Shown in pieces: positions 24,925-33,723 of a DNA stretch of 64,000 nt. The translations under genes were made by a program, and so were the position numbers. The first letter of the stretch is position 1. Every line of letters starts with the position of its first letter. The DNA is from Mycobacterium sherrisii (lineage in GTDB: Bacteria; Actinomycetota; Actinomycetes; Mycobacteriales; Mycobacteriaceae): positions 62,001 to 126,000 of the forward strand of contig NZ_LQPT01000070.1 in assembly GCF_002102355.1 (NCBI RefSeq), given 5' to 3'. Under the pieces are notes generated by a model that saw nothing but the letters and a program-made list of their open reading frames with translations, searched no databases and was not told the DNA's origin.

Positions 24925-26274
24925 TCACGCCTCGAACTCGATAGTTCCCACCCATTTGGTGGTATGCACACCGGGCAGAGCGGGCACGATGATCCGGGCC
25001 GGGTACCCGTGGTCCAACGGCAAGTCCGCGCCGTTCACCCGCATCGCCAGCAGCGCGTCGGGATCGCCAACCTGGTTGGCCTGCAACGTCGCCAGTCCGA
25101 ACGCGCCGCCGCGTTGCAGCGAAATCACCCGTGCGGAGCGCGGTGCGGGAACACCCGCGACGCGGGCCAGATCGGCCAGCCGCACACCGCTCCAGGTCTG
25201 CACGGTCGACCAGCCTTCCACGCAGGCGATCGGCAGGCGCGCGGTATGTTGCGGTAGGGCGGCCAGCTTCGCCCGATCCAACACCACCTCACTCGGCCCG
25301 CCGCGTAGCCGCAAAACCCAACGCGCCCCGACACTTTCGGGATCGATATTGGCGGCCGCCGCCGTCTTGTTGACCGGGAAGTCGTTCCTGCCGCGGCCGC
25401 GCGGCACCAGCAGCGCGGCGCCGCGGGCGGCGCCGCCGAGGGTCTGCCCGACCGTGAGCACCGCGATCAGCAACACCCCGCCGCCGACAAGCCCCAGGGC
25501 ACCCCGGCGGCTCATCGTGGGTTCGGCCGGGTTGGCAGCCACCAGGCCGTCGGGGTCCGGCGGTTCGGGCCGGGTGTCGGCGCGACCGGTCCGCAGCACG
25601 TCGCGCAGCGACAGCGACCCTAGCCCGGTGACCATGCGCGGCAGCTTGATCGCGATGTGCATCAGGAACCCGGCGATGAAGACCCAGGCCCCGAAGTAGT
25701 GCGCGTCGTAGAAGCTGAAGCCGAAGATGTAGTCGTACTGAATATTCAGTACGCCGGTGATGATCTCGAACAGGACCCCACCGACGAGCAGGGTCAGCGA
25801 CAGCCGCTCCAGCAGCTGGGCGATCGACCGCGCCGGCGGCCAGGCGAACAGTCGCGGAATCACCGACCACAGCTTGGCCAGCACCACCGGGATGATGACC
25901 AGTCCGAGGCCCACGTGCAGGCCCTGGGTCAGCCGGTACAGCCAGGATGGGCGGGTGGGCCAGGTGAACAACGGCAACCGCAGCCACCCCACGTCGGCCG
26001 GAATGGCCTGGCCGAGTTGCGGCGAATAGGCGATGTAGGACAACAAGCCGGTGATGGCGATGACCGGCAGCACGACCAGCAACACCAGGCCGAACACCGA
26101 CGTCAACCACGGGCCGCGCAGCGGGCTGCGAAACAGCGTCGGCAGGCTGCTCAGGACGCGGTCAAGCTGGCCACCACCCGGTCGCCGATCATCCGGACGC
26201 TGGTCAACGTCAGCCCCACTTGCGCCGCGAGGTCCGCGGCGCTGTCCACCCCTACCGATGCCCATCGGAACCAC
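24925..26274 (-). CDS. Cytochrome-b-like / molybdopterin (sulfite oxidase fold) fusion, Rv0218 homologue
   Basis: The N-terminal half (to about residue 240) contains four or five membrane helices with His residues, as in cytochrome b561-type domains. The C-terminal half is a sulfite-oxidase-fold molybdopterin domain with the molybdenum-ligating Cys in LPIACVEGWSTVQTWSGVRL. It is likely a membrane-bound, extracytoplasmic oxidoreductase of the YedYZ kind fused into one chain. The start is odd: the only in-frame ATG codons before the first helix are at 26274 and 26265, which overlap the upstream methyltransferase by 115-124 bp. Around the expected start (near 26157) the codons are GTC and CTG, not normal starts. 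Confidence 0.82.
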   Translation of the reverse strand: MVPMGIGRGGQRRGPRGASGADVDQRPDDRRPGGGQLDRVLSSLPTLFRSPLRGPWLTSVFGLVLLVVLPVIAITGLLSYIAYSPQLGQAIPADVGWLRLPLFTWPTRPSWLYRLTQGLHVGLGLVIIPVVLAKLWSVIPRLFAWPPARSIAQLLERLSLTLLVGGVLFEIITGVLNIQYDYIFGFSFYDAHYFGAWVFIAGFLMHIAIKLPRMVTGLGSLSLRDVLRTGRADTRPEPPDPDGLVAANPAEPTMSRRGALGLVGGGVLLIAVLTVGQTLGGAARGAALLVPRGRGRNDFPVNKTAAAANIDPESVGARWVLRLRGGPSEVVLDRAKLAALPQHTARLPIACVEGWSTVQTWSGVRLADLARVAGVPAPRSARVISLQRGGAFGLATLQANQVGDPDALLAMRVNGADLPLDHGYPARIIVPALPGVHTTKWVGTIEFEA

Positions 26275-26807
26275 GGTCCCACGTCGTAGGCGGATTCCAA
26301 CCGTACCCAGCGGGTGCGGATTCCGATGGCGTCGACGTCGAACTCGGCCACGCAGCGCCCACCGCGCCGCAGCAACTCGGCCGCCCGCCCGAGAATCCGC
26401 CGCGGATCACCGCCGAGGCCGACGTTGCCGTCGACCAACAGCACCGTCTGCCAGCGCCCCATGCCCGGCAGCGGTTCGAAGACGTCACACAGCAGGGCCG
26501 GCGCCCCACCCCGGCCCGCCAGCCGGATGGCGGCCGCCGAACGGTCGATGCCGAGCGCGAAGATCCCGCGCTCGAACAGACGCGCGACCAACCGGCCCGG
26601 CCCGCAGCCGAGCTCGATGGTCGGACCGTCGCACATCTGGGTAACCGCTTCGTCGAACACCTCGTCGAGGGCATCGACGGGTTCGCCGTCCGCACGACAT
26701 CGGGCGCCGAGCCAACGATGCGTTGGCAGCGCCCGAATTTCACCGTCGTCGTGGCGAATCCAACATCGCTCGCCACCCAGCGCCCGATCGTAGAGATGCC
26801 CCAGCAT
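26151..26807 (-). CDS. Class I SAM-dependent methyltransferase
   Basis: A 218-residue protein with motif I TIELGCGPGRLVARLFERG followed by an Asp-containing beta-2 (ALGIDRSAAAI) and a motif IV-like LLVDGNVGLGG. It is followed on the same strand by the Rv0218-type oxidoreductase, which it overlaps, so the two are probably co-expressed. The substrate is unknown; the linkage could mean methylation of a cofactor, quinone or small metabolite used by the oxidoreductase (inference). I do not recall this gene between Rv0217c and Rv0218 in M. tuberculosis. Confidence 0.78.
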   Translation of the reverse strand: MLGHLYDRALGGERCWIRHDDGEIRALPTHRWLGARCRADGEPVDALDEVFDEAVTQMCDGPTIELGCGPGRLVARLFERGIFALGIDRSAAAIRLAGRGGAPALLCDVFEPLPGMGRWQTVLLVDGNVGLGGDPRRILGRAAELLRRGGRCVAEFDVDAIGIRTRWVRLESAYDVGPWFRWASVGVDSAADLAAQVGLTLTSVRMIGDRVVASLTAS

Positions 26808-26995
26808 TTCACGTCCCTCGTGTCATGCCCGACCGGGCAACCCGGACGCGCCTCGGCATGGCCCACGCACCGACACCGACGGGGCGCCAGCATTTGAATC
26901 ACTCCGACCGATACCCCGCTCTCGCCCGCATTAACCATGCGGAATCGGCCCTTTGGCTAAACCAGCAAGCGATCTGCGAGGGCACACGGTGCTGC

Positions 26996-27820
26996 TCAGC
27001 TGGTGCCGCCGAACAGGAACTGGTCGAGCAGTTCGTTGACCCGGCCCGGATCCTCCATCGCCACCAGGTGGGCGGCACCGTCGATCACGGTGAACGATGC
27101 GCCCGGAATGGAGTCGGCCATGGCCCGCGTCTCGGCCACCGGGAAGGTCGGGTCTTCGGCGCCGGCGACCACCAGCACCGGGGCGGTGATGCCCGCGCAC
27201 AGCGCGTGCTGGTCGGGTCGGGCGGGTACCACGCTGCGCACCGCCCAGCTGACCGAATCGAAGTTGAGGGCTTCGACTTTCGCGCGCAGCGCCTCGACCA
27301 CCTCCGGCCGGGTGCGCAGCGTCGTCGGCCCGACGAAATTACGGATCACCTGCCGGGTCAGGGGTGGCTTGACGCCACCGAGCACCCGGGCCGCTTGCAG
27401 CATGGCAGCGAATTTGATGCGCTGGGCCACGCCGACCTTGGACACGGTGCAGTTCATCAACACGGCGCGGTCGAGCCGGTTCGGATATAGCGCGGCGAAG
27501 GTGGCCCCGATCATCCCGCCCCAGGAATTGCCGACGAAATGTGCCTTGTCGATGCCGAGGCCGTCCAGCACGTCGACCACGCAGCGCGCGCAGTCGGTGA
27601 AACTGAACATGCCGGTGAGCCGGTCACTGCCGCCCTGGCCGGGCGGATCGATCAGCACCAGCCGGTAGTCGCCGCCGAACCGATCGGCTTGGGCGGCCCA
27701 CAGGTCGCCCGTCATCATCAGGCTGGGCCACATCAGCACCGCGGGCCCCGTCCCCTCGCTGACCTGGACGTGGATCTTGCCGAGGACGGTGTCGACAAAT
27801 CGCGGAACTAGCGTGGCCAC
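26996..27820 (-). CDS. Alpha/beta-hydrolase
   Basis: A 274-residue alpha/beta-hydrolase with the nucleophile elbow HFVGNSWGGMIGA, an acid in VAGAEDPTFP and the catalytic His in IDGAAHLVAMEDP. The GTG at 27820 is selected because GGAGGC lies five bases upstream; an upstream frame to 27952 would overlap the divergent lipW start. The sequence is close to the MhpC/3-oxoadipate enol-lactonase type, so hydrolysis of a C-C or ester bond in a small organic acid is possible. The 120-bp gap to lipW contains both promoters; the 188-bp gap before the methyltransferase shows nothing notable. Confidence 0.83.
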   Translation of the reverse strand: MATLVPRFVDTVLGKIHVQVSEGTGPAVLMWPSLMMTGDLWAAQADRFGGDYRLVLIDPPGQGGSDRLTGMFSFTDCARCVVDVLDGLGIDKAHFVGNSWGGMIGATFAALYPNRLDRAVLMNCTVSKVGVAQRIKFAAMLQAARVLGGVKPPLTRQVIRNFVGPTTLRTRPEVVEALRAKVEALNFDSVSWAVRSVVPARPDQHALCAGITAPVLVVAGAEDPTFPVAETRAMADSIPGASFTVIDGAAHLVAMEDPGRVNELLDQFLFGGTS

Positions 27821-27941
27821 TTTGCCTCCATGTTTTCCGGCCAGCCTATTGGCGGTTGTGGCGCTGGTCGCGAACCCATGGATGGATGACAACACGCGAT
27901 GCCACCGCTGGACCGCTTTCCCGGTCGGTGATACTAGGCCC

Positions 27942-28841
27942 GTGCCGAACAACGACGTTCACCCTGATCTGCGGCGGATCGCGCGCATCGTGCCGCGCCA
28001 ACTCGTCAGCCGCCGCAGCCTGTCCACCATCCGCCTGCTGACAGCGCTGCGCGAGCGGCGCAACGCCGCCGCGTCCCGGCACGCCGAGGTGATCACCCTG
28101 GCGTCCGGAGCCGGTGTTCGGCTGTTCCGGCCGCCCGGCGTGACCGCACCCGCGCCGGCACTGGTGTGGATTCATGGCGGCGGCTATGTGATGGGCAGCG
28201 CCAAGCAGGACGATCGGGTGTGCCATGGCTTCAGCACCAGGCTCGGTATCACGGTTGCGTCGGTGGAATACCGCCTGGCGCCCGAACACCGGTATCCCAT
28301 CCCGCTCGAGGACTGCTATTCGGTGCTGACCTGGCTGGCCGGGCTGCCCGCGGTGGACCGCAACCGGGTCGCGATCGGCGGCGCTAGCGCCGGCGGTGGA
28401 CTAGCCGCCTCGCTGGCGTTGTTGGCCCGCGATCGCGGCGAGGTCGCACCCGTGTTCCAGTTGCTGGCCTACCCGATGCTCGACGACCGCAGTTCCCTGG
28501 CCCCCGAGAACCCCGACTACCGCCTGTGGAACACCCGCAGTAACGAATTCGGCTGGGCGGCCTATCTCGGCGACGCCGATCCGCAGGTTGCCGTCCCGGC
28601 CCGCCGCGGCGACCTCAGTGGATTGCCGCCGGCGTGGATCGGCGTCGGCACCCATGACCTCTTCCACGACGAGGACCTGGCCTACGCCGAACGCCTGCGC
28701 AGCGCCGGAGTGCCCTGCGAGGTCGAGACCATCCCCGGCGCTTTCCACGGCTTCGACCTGGTCGCACCGAAAGTCGGTGTATCCCAACGCTTTTTTGACG
28801 GCCAGTGCGAAGTGCTCGGGCGTGCCCTGGCCGTTGGTTAG
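27942..28841 (+). CDS. lipW: Esterase LipW
   Basis: A 299-residue hormone-sensitive-lipase family esterase like Rv0217c (302 aa). It shows the oxyanion motif WIHGGGYVMGSA, the nucleophile in IGGASAGGGLAASL, the acid in GTHDLFHDEDL and the His in IPGAFHGFD. GTG at 27942 gives the start VPNNDVHPDLRRIA; the frame is open further upstream but overlaps the divergent hydrolase. It hydrolyses short acyl esters. The 3' end overlaps the convergent amidohydrolase by 4 bp. Confidence 0.88.
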   Translation: MPNNDVHPDLRRIARIVPRQLVSRRSLSTIRLLTALRERRNAAASRHAEVITLASGAGVRLFRPPGVTAPAPALVWIHGGGYVMGSAKQDDRVCHGFSTRLGITVASVEYRLAPEHRYPIPLEDCYSVLTWLAGLPAVDRNRVAIGGASAGGGLAASLALLARDRGEVAPVFQLLAYPMLDDRSSLAPENPDYRLWNTRSNEFGWAAYLGDADPQVAVPARRGDLSGLPPAWIGVGTHDLFHDEDLAYAERLRSAGVPCEVETIPGAFHGFDLVAPKVGVSQRFFDGQCEVLGRALAVG

Positions 28842-30139
28842 GCAACCACGTAAGCGAGAGTGCCGGCGATGACGGTCGCGGACACCAGCTCGGCGTCGAG
28901 TTCGGCCAGCGCCGCGGCGGGCGGTGCGCTCAGCACGCACAGATCCCCCGGCTGCCCGACCTCGACGGCCCTGGGGTGCGCGGGCTGATCGGCCCATCCG
29001 AAAAACATTGCCAACGCCGTTGGGGCCGAGACGCATTCGTTGATGCCGAGCACCGATCCGCTGGGGGTGGTGCGGTGCACCGCGGCGCGCATCGCCGCCC
29101 ACGGGTCACCGCGACCGAACGGCGCGTCGGTGGACAACGCCACGCCGACGTTTGCTTTGCACAGCGACGCGACCCGCCATAGCTGATCGTGCTCGGCGGC
29201 GGGGACCTCGGCGAGGTACTGGTCACCGCGCTCGGCGACGAAGTTGGGCTGGGTCACCACCGTGACGCCGAGGTCGGCGAGGTCGGCCAGGTTGTCATCG
29301 GCGACGACGGCGGCGTGCTCGATCCGGTCCCGCGGATGGGTGCCGGCGGCGCGTAGGGCGGCGATCGTCACCACCAGCTGCGCCGCGGTGACGCAATGCA
29401 CGGCGACCGGCTGCCCGTCGCGGTGGCGGCCGGTGATCCATTCGGTGAGCGCTTCGAGGTCGAGCTGGTCGTCATGCAGAATTATCTTGCCCGGCGCCAA
29501 AAACGCTATCCGGGGCCAAAACTCGCCGTGGCGATGCGCCATCATCAGCGAGACCATGTCGTCGGCGCCCAGCTCGGGGGTGGCGTCGGTGACGCCGGTG
29601 ATGCCGAGCGCGACGAGTCGTCGGCTCAGTTCGGCAAGGTCGGTATGCCGGCGCGCCAGGGCCCGCGACCACGGGTCCGCGGCGCGCAGCCGTCCGTCGG
29701 GATGGTCGGCCATTTCGAGCAGGCGCAGCGCGGCCGAGTTGAGGATCCACAGGGCCCCGCTGCGGTGCTGGACCCGGACCGGGGCATTGGGCATGACGGC
29801 GTCGAGCGCCGCCCGGTCCAATTCCCCGGCGACGCTGTCGTGATAGCCGACCGCCCGGATCCAACCGTCCGGTCCCGGCGCCGCCCGCGACAGCGCTTGC
29901 CCCAGTTGATCTTTGGTGGTTACCGCCGGCGGTCCCAGCTGGACGGAATCGATCGCCGAGGCCGCCGAGCGCAAGTGCACGTGGTGGTCGTGCAAGCCCG
30001 GCAGCACCGTCCCGCCGCGCCCGTCGAGCACGGTCTCGCCGGGCCGAACAGCCAGACCTGTGCCGATCTCCTCGATCCGCGCGCCGACCCGGATATCGGT
30101 CGCCGTCCCATCCAGCAGCGTGACCCGCTGAATCAGCAT
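28838..30139 (-). CDS. Amidohydrolase (YtcJ/Amidohydro_3-like)
   Basis: The 433-residue protein has the metal-dependent hydrolase layout: a short N-terminal beta domain, then HxH in LPGLHDHHVHLRS, a His in AVHCVTAAQL, another in RIEHAAVV and an Asp in ALSTDAPFGRGD. The barrel metal residues are therefore present. It would hydrolyse an amide or related bond of an unknown compound. It starts inside the end of the CaiB-type gene (7-bp overlap), so the two proteins are translationally coupled and presumably act in one pathway. Confidence 0.83.
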   Translation of the reverse strand: MLIQRVTLLDGTATDIRVGARIEEIGTGLAVRPGETVLDGRGGTVLPGLHDHHVHLRSAASAIDSVQLGPPAVTTKDQLGQALSRAAPGPDGWIRAVGYHDSVAGELDRAALDAVMPNAPVRVQHRSGALWILNSAALRLLEMADHPDGRLRAADPWSRALARRHTDLAELSRRLVALGITGVTDATPELGADDMVSLMMAHRHGEFWPRIAFLAPGKIILHDDQLDLEALTEWITGRHRDGQPVAVHCVTAAQLVVTIAALRAAGTHPRDRIEHAAVVADDNLADLADLGVTVVTQPNFVAERGDQYLAEVPAAEHDQLWRVASLCKANVGVALSTDAPFGRGDPWAAMRAAVHRTTPSGSVLGINECVSAPTALAMFFGWADQPAHPRAVEVGQPGDLCVLSAPPAAALAELDAELVSATVIAGTLAYVVA

Positions 30140-31320
30140 GGCAGCAAATGTCGTTCGGACACGGTGCGGCGCACGGTGTCGTTGTCCGCGCCGGACGCGG
30201 CGGCCCGGCGGTGCGGCGGCGGGGGTTGGGGCACGGCCACCGGCCCGCTTTCGCCGCGTTCGGCGAGGGGAAGGGCGGCGTAAACCGCGGCGATGCCCGC
30301 CATCGACACGTCGATCAGTTCCCCGCCGCCGCGTAGCAGCGATTCGGCGACTGCCGCGGTCGCTTCCAGCCCGGTCAGCGGGTCGGCGATGGCGTCGCCG
30401 CAGAACACCGGGCCCTGGGCACTGGATCCGACCAGGCCGCCGGCCACCGCGGCGTCGTCACCGAATGCGGGGCGCAGGGATTGCTGGCCGTATCCGGTGA
30501 TACGCAACCAGATTCGGCCCGGTCGTGGCACAACGTGTTGCGGCCCCAGTCTGCGCCGCGCGAGCGCCGCGGGGCGTGAGCCTTCGATGACGATGTCGGC
30601 GACCGTCAGCAGCGCCCGCAGCTCGTCGCCCTGGGCGTCGAAATCCAGGCAATAGGACAGCTTTTCGCCGTTCATCCAGTCGAAGAATTCGGCATTGCCC
30701 AGCCGGGTGCCGTCCGGTCGGCGTGGGCTTTCGACCTTGACGACGGTCGCTCCGGCGCGGGCCAGCAGGTGCCCACACAGCGGGCCGGCCCACATCGACG
30801 ACAGGTCGGCGACCAGCAGGTCGGCGAAATCGCGGGGGCCGGTGGCGACGCCGATCCGGCGGGCCTGCGGCGCGGTCGCCGAGGCCTCACCGAGCCCGGC
30901 CGCGGGGATGTCCAGCAGCTGTGCGCGCTCGGTGATCGCGGACGTGAGACGTGTTGTCGCCCAGCGTTGCAACACCGGCCAGGGGTCGCCTGTGATGTCG
31001 TCGGCCTCAAGCAGAGCGGGCACGGCGGCGAGGTCGTCGGGGCGCGACAACGTGACCGCGCACCAGCCGTCGCGGGCCGCAAGCAGTCGGGTGCCGCCTC
31101 CCGCGGCGGTCCGCCCGCGGCGGGTCAATCCGAGCAGCCCGGCCCGCCCGGCCAGCAGGGTGGGCGCATCGACGGCGACACCCAACCGGGCGCCGACGGA
31201 CGCGGCGACCTGCTCGGCGCGCGTCAACACGGCGGCGCGGGAGAAGTCGGGCGGCGCGTCGGGCAGGCCGGTCAGGTAGGCCAGCCCGCTGCTTCCCCAG
31301 TTGGTGGCGGCCGAGCTCAC
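30133..31320 (-). CDS. CaiB/BaiF-type (class III) CoA-transferase, apparently circularly permuted
   Basis: A 395-residue protein. The segment that normally begins a class III CoA-transferase (VADLSSMWAGPLCGHLLARA followed by GATVVKVESP) lies at about residue 170 instead of at the N-terminus. The likely catalytic Asp is in AIADPLTGLEA near residue 325. The first 150 residues (ARDGWCAVTLSRPDDLAAVP to ERAQLLDIPAAGL) look like the usual C-terminal half. It would move CoA between organic acids. It is 30 bp downstream of the Rv0216-like hydratase and overlaps the amidohydrolase. Confidence 0.78.
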   Translation of the reverse strand: MSSAATNWGSSGLAYLTGLPDAPPDFSRAAVLTRAEQVAASVGARLGVAVDAPTLLAGRAGLLGLTRRGRTAAGGGTRLLAARDGWCAVTLSRPDDLAAVPALLEADDITGDPWPVLQRWATTRLTSAITERAQLLDIPAAGLGEASATAPQARRIGVATGPRDFADLLVADLSSMWAGPLCGHLLARAGATVVKVESPRRPDGTRLGNAEFFDWMNGEKLSYCLDFDAQGDELRALLTVADIVIEGSRPAALARRRLGPQHVVPRPGRIWLRITGYGQQSLRPAFGDDAAVAGGLVGSSAQGPVFCGDAIADPLTGLEATAAVAESLLRGGGELIDVSMAGIAAVYAALPLAERGESGPVAVPQPPPPHRRAAASGADNDTVRRTVSERHLLPC

Positions 31321-31350
31321 GTCCCCATTGTGCGCGTGGCGCCCACTCGG

Positions 31351-32367
31351 TCAGAAGTGCAGGGCACGCAGCCGCCAGTCGAGCACCGGCCGATCGGGCT
31401 CACCGGCGGTGTCGCTGACCGCATAGACTTGCGACCGCAGCCCCAGCACGCCGCCGTGTGCGCTGGCCTCGGCCGATTCGATCTGCAGCAGGCTGTACAG
31501 GGTGTCGCCCTCGTACACCGGTCCGGTGTGGTCGCAGGACTCCCAGCCCAGCACCGTCGCCAGGTTCGGCAGCAGCCTGTTGGCCTGAGCGAACGCCAAG
31601 CCGATGGTGTGCCCGCCGTATACCAAGCGGCGCCCGCCGGATCGCCAATCATGATGTGCCGCAGCAATATTCAAGGTAAGCCTGGCCAGTTCGGGCGCAT
31701 TGCTGACGACATCGGCGCTGCTGTGCAGCACCCTGCCGGCCATGCCGACGTCGAAATGCGGTCCGGGGACCCGCGTTCGGAACGCTTCTCCGTCCCACTG
31801 CCCCACCGGGTCGGCCGCCGGCGGCGCGGCATCGGCGCCGATGCTGGACAGATCGTCGGAGGGGGCATCGTCGGGATTCCACCCGGGGCTGGCGGGCAGC
31901 ATGGCGCAACGGTGGAAGTCGAGCACCAACCGGTCGGCCTGGTCGATCGTGGTCATCCGCAGCGCGGCCAACCCCGTCGGGGCGCGGCCGGGTTTCACCG
32001 AGTTGGCGCGCAGCCCAACGACTTCGGTGCGGGTGTAGAGCGAGTCACCGATCACCGGAAAGCGGTGAAACGTCAGCCCCCGGTAGAACAGATTGGCCTT
32101 GACCCGCTGGGTGACCAGGGTGCTCTGCCCGATGGCGACGTCGCACACCAGACCCGGATAGGCCAGGGGTCCCGGACCGCCGAGCACCGCGGCGGCCAGG
32201 TCGGCGTCCAAGGCCAGCCGTAGCCGGTCGCCCACGACGGCCTGGTGCGCGGCGGCCAGGCCCGCGGACAGGGTCGCCACCGGCGCCCAATCGAAGACCT
32301 GGCCCGGCGACAGATCGTCAAAGTACGGACCGCCCTCACGAATTCCCGCATACCCGTTACTCGTCAC
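31351..32367 (-). CDS. MaoC-like double hot-dog hydratase, Rv0216 homologue
   Basis: A 338-residue protein matching Rv0216 (337 aa), a structurally known double hot-dog protein of the R-hydratase type. The C-terminal hot-dog has RRLVYGGHTIGLAFAQANR, and the N-terminal one has a matching GLVCDVAIGQSTL. It is expected to hydrate a 2-enoyl-CoA or bind a related thioester in the cytoplasm. It is divergent from fadE3 and lies upstream of the CoA-transferase on the same strand, so these may form one unit. Confidence 0.9.
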   Translation of the reverse strand: MTSNGYAGIREGGPYFDDLSPGQVFDWAPVATLSAGLAAAHQAVVGDRLRLALDADLAAAVLGGPGPLAYPGLVCDVAIGQSTLVTQRVKANLFYRGLTFHRFPVIGDSLYTRTEVVGLRANSVKPGRAPTGLAALRMTTIDQADRLVLDFHRCAMLPASPGWNPDDAPSDDLSSIGADAAPPAADPVGQWDGEAFRTRVPGPHFDVGMAGRVLHSSADVVSNAPELARLTLNIAAAHHDWRSGGRRLVYGGHTIGLAFAQANRLLPNLATVLGWESCDHTGPVYEGDTLYSLLQIESAEASAHGGVLGLRSQVYAVSDTAGEPDRPVLDWRLRALHF

Positions 32368-32456
32368 AACGCCTCATGCTGGCAGGCTGTCGGATCGAGG
32401 GTCAAACTCGTCCGGGCGAAGCGGGTCGCCACCATCGAGCAGAAAGGTTATCGACG

Positions 32457-33602
32457 GTGCACGACGAAGAAGACATGCTGGTCGACACGGTGCGGGCGTT
32501 CATCGACCGCGAGGTCAAACCGACGGTCCGCGAGGTCGAACACGCCAACACCTATCCCGAGGCGTGGATCGAACAGATGAAGCGGATCGGCATCTATGGC
32601 CTGGCCATCCCGGAGGAATACGGCGGGTCCCCGGTGTCGATGCCGGGGTACGTGCGCGTCACCCAGGAGCTGGCCCGCGGCTGGATGAGCCTGGCGGGCG
32701 CCATGGGCGGGCACACCGTGGTCGCCAAACTGCTCACGCTGTTCGGCACCGAGCAGCAAAAACGTGCCTATCTGCCGCGGATGGCCACCGGCGAAGTGCG
32801 CGCCACGATGGCGCTGACCGAACCCGGCGGCGGCTCGGACCTCCAGAACATGTCGACCACCGCGCTGCCCGACGGTTCCGGCGGCCTGGTGATCAACGGC
32901 GCCAAGACCTGGATCAGCAACGCGCGTCACTCCGGACTGATTGCGCTGCTGTGCAAGACCGACCCGAACGCGACGCCGCGGCACAGGGGGATCTCGATCC
33001 TGCTCGTCGAACAGGGCCCGGGACTGACGATTTCGCGGGATCTGCCGAAGCTGGGTTACAAGGGCGTCGAATCCTGCGAACTGTCGTTCGACAATTACCC
33101 CGTACCCGCCTCGGCCGTGCTGGGGGACCATATGGGCAAAGGCTTTTCGCAGATGATGAAGGGCCTTGAGACGGGCCGCATCCAAGTGGCCGCGCGGGCC
33201 CTGGGCGTGGCGACCGCCGCTCTCGAGGACGCGTTGGCCTACGCGCAGCAGCGGGAAAGCTTCGGCCAGCCGATCTGGAAGCACCAGGCCGTCGGCAACT
33301 ACCTGGCCGACATGGCCACCAAACTCACCGCCGCCCGCCAGCTCACCCGTTACGCCGCCGAACGATACGACAGCGGCGAGCGCTGTGACATGGAGGCCGG
33401 CATGGCCAAACTATTCGCCTCCGAGGTGGCCATGGAAATCGCCCTGAACGCGGTGCGCATCCACGGCGGGTACGGCTACTCGACCGAATACGACGTCGAG
33501 CGCTACTTCCGGGACGCCCCGCTGATGATCGTCGGTGAAGGCACGAATGAGATCCAACGCAATGTGATTGCCGGGCAGCTGATCGCCCGTGGCGGCATCT
33601 GA
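32457..33602 (+). CDS. fadE3: Acyl-CoA dehydrogenase FadE3
   Basis: A 381-residue flavoprotein with the FAD/substrate motifs ATMALTEPGGGSDLQNM and KTWISNARHSG and the C-terminal signature IHGGYGYSTEYDVERYFRDA followed by IVGEGTNEIQRNV, where the catalytic Glu lies. It removes two hydrogens from an acyl-CoA and passes electrons to electron-transfer flavoprotein. The GTG at 32457 follows AGAAAGG; a frame from 32376 has no ribosome-binding site. It corresponds to Rv0215c. Confidence 0.9.
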   Translation: MHDEEDMLVDTVRAFIDREVKPTVREVEHANTYPEAWIEQMKRIGIYGLAIPEEYGGSPVSMPGYVRVTQELARGWMSLAGAMGGHTVVAKLLTLFGTEQQKRAYLPRMATGEVRATMALTEPGGGSDLQNMSTTALPDGSGGLVINGAKTWISNARHSGLIALLCKTDPNATPRHRGISILLVEQGPGLTISRDLPKLGYKGVESCELSFDNYPVPASAVLGDHMGKGFSQMMKGLETGRIQVAARALGVATAALEDALAYAQQRESFGQPIWKHQAVGNYLADMATKLTAARQLTRYAAERYDSGERCDMEAGMAKLFASEVAMEIALNAVRIHGGYGYSTEYDVERYFRDAPLMIVGEGTNEIQRNVIAGQLIARGGI

Positions 33603-33723
33603 GCAAACCAGATTTCGGCGCTCGACCACCCGGGGTGCGCTATATTTGCCTGACTTGCGCACCAGCTGAGCGGCGCGGGAGTGACCTGTTCGGACCGCAG
33701 GAACCGCCAGGAAGGTAGCTGCC

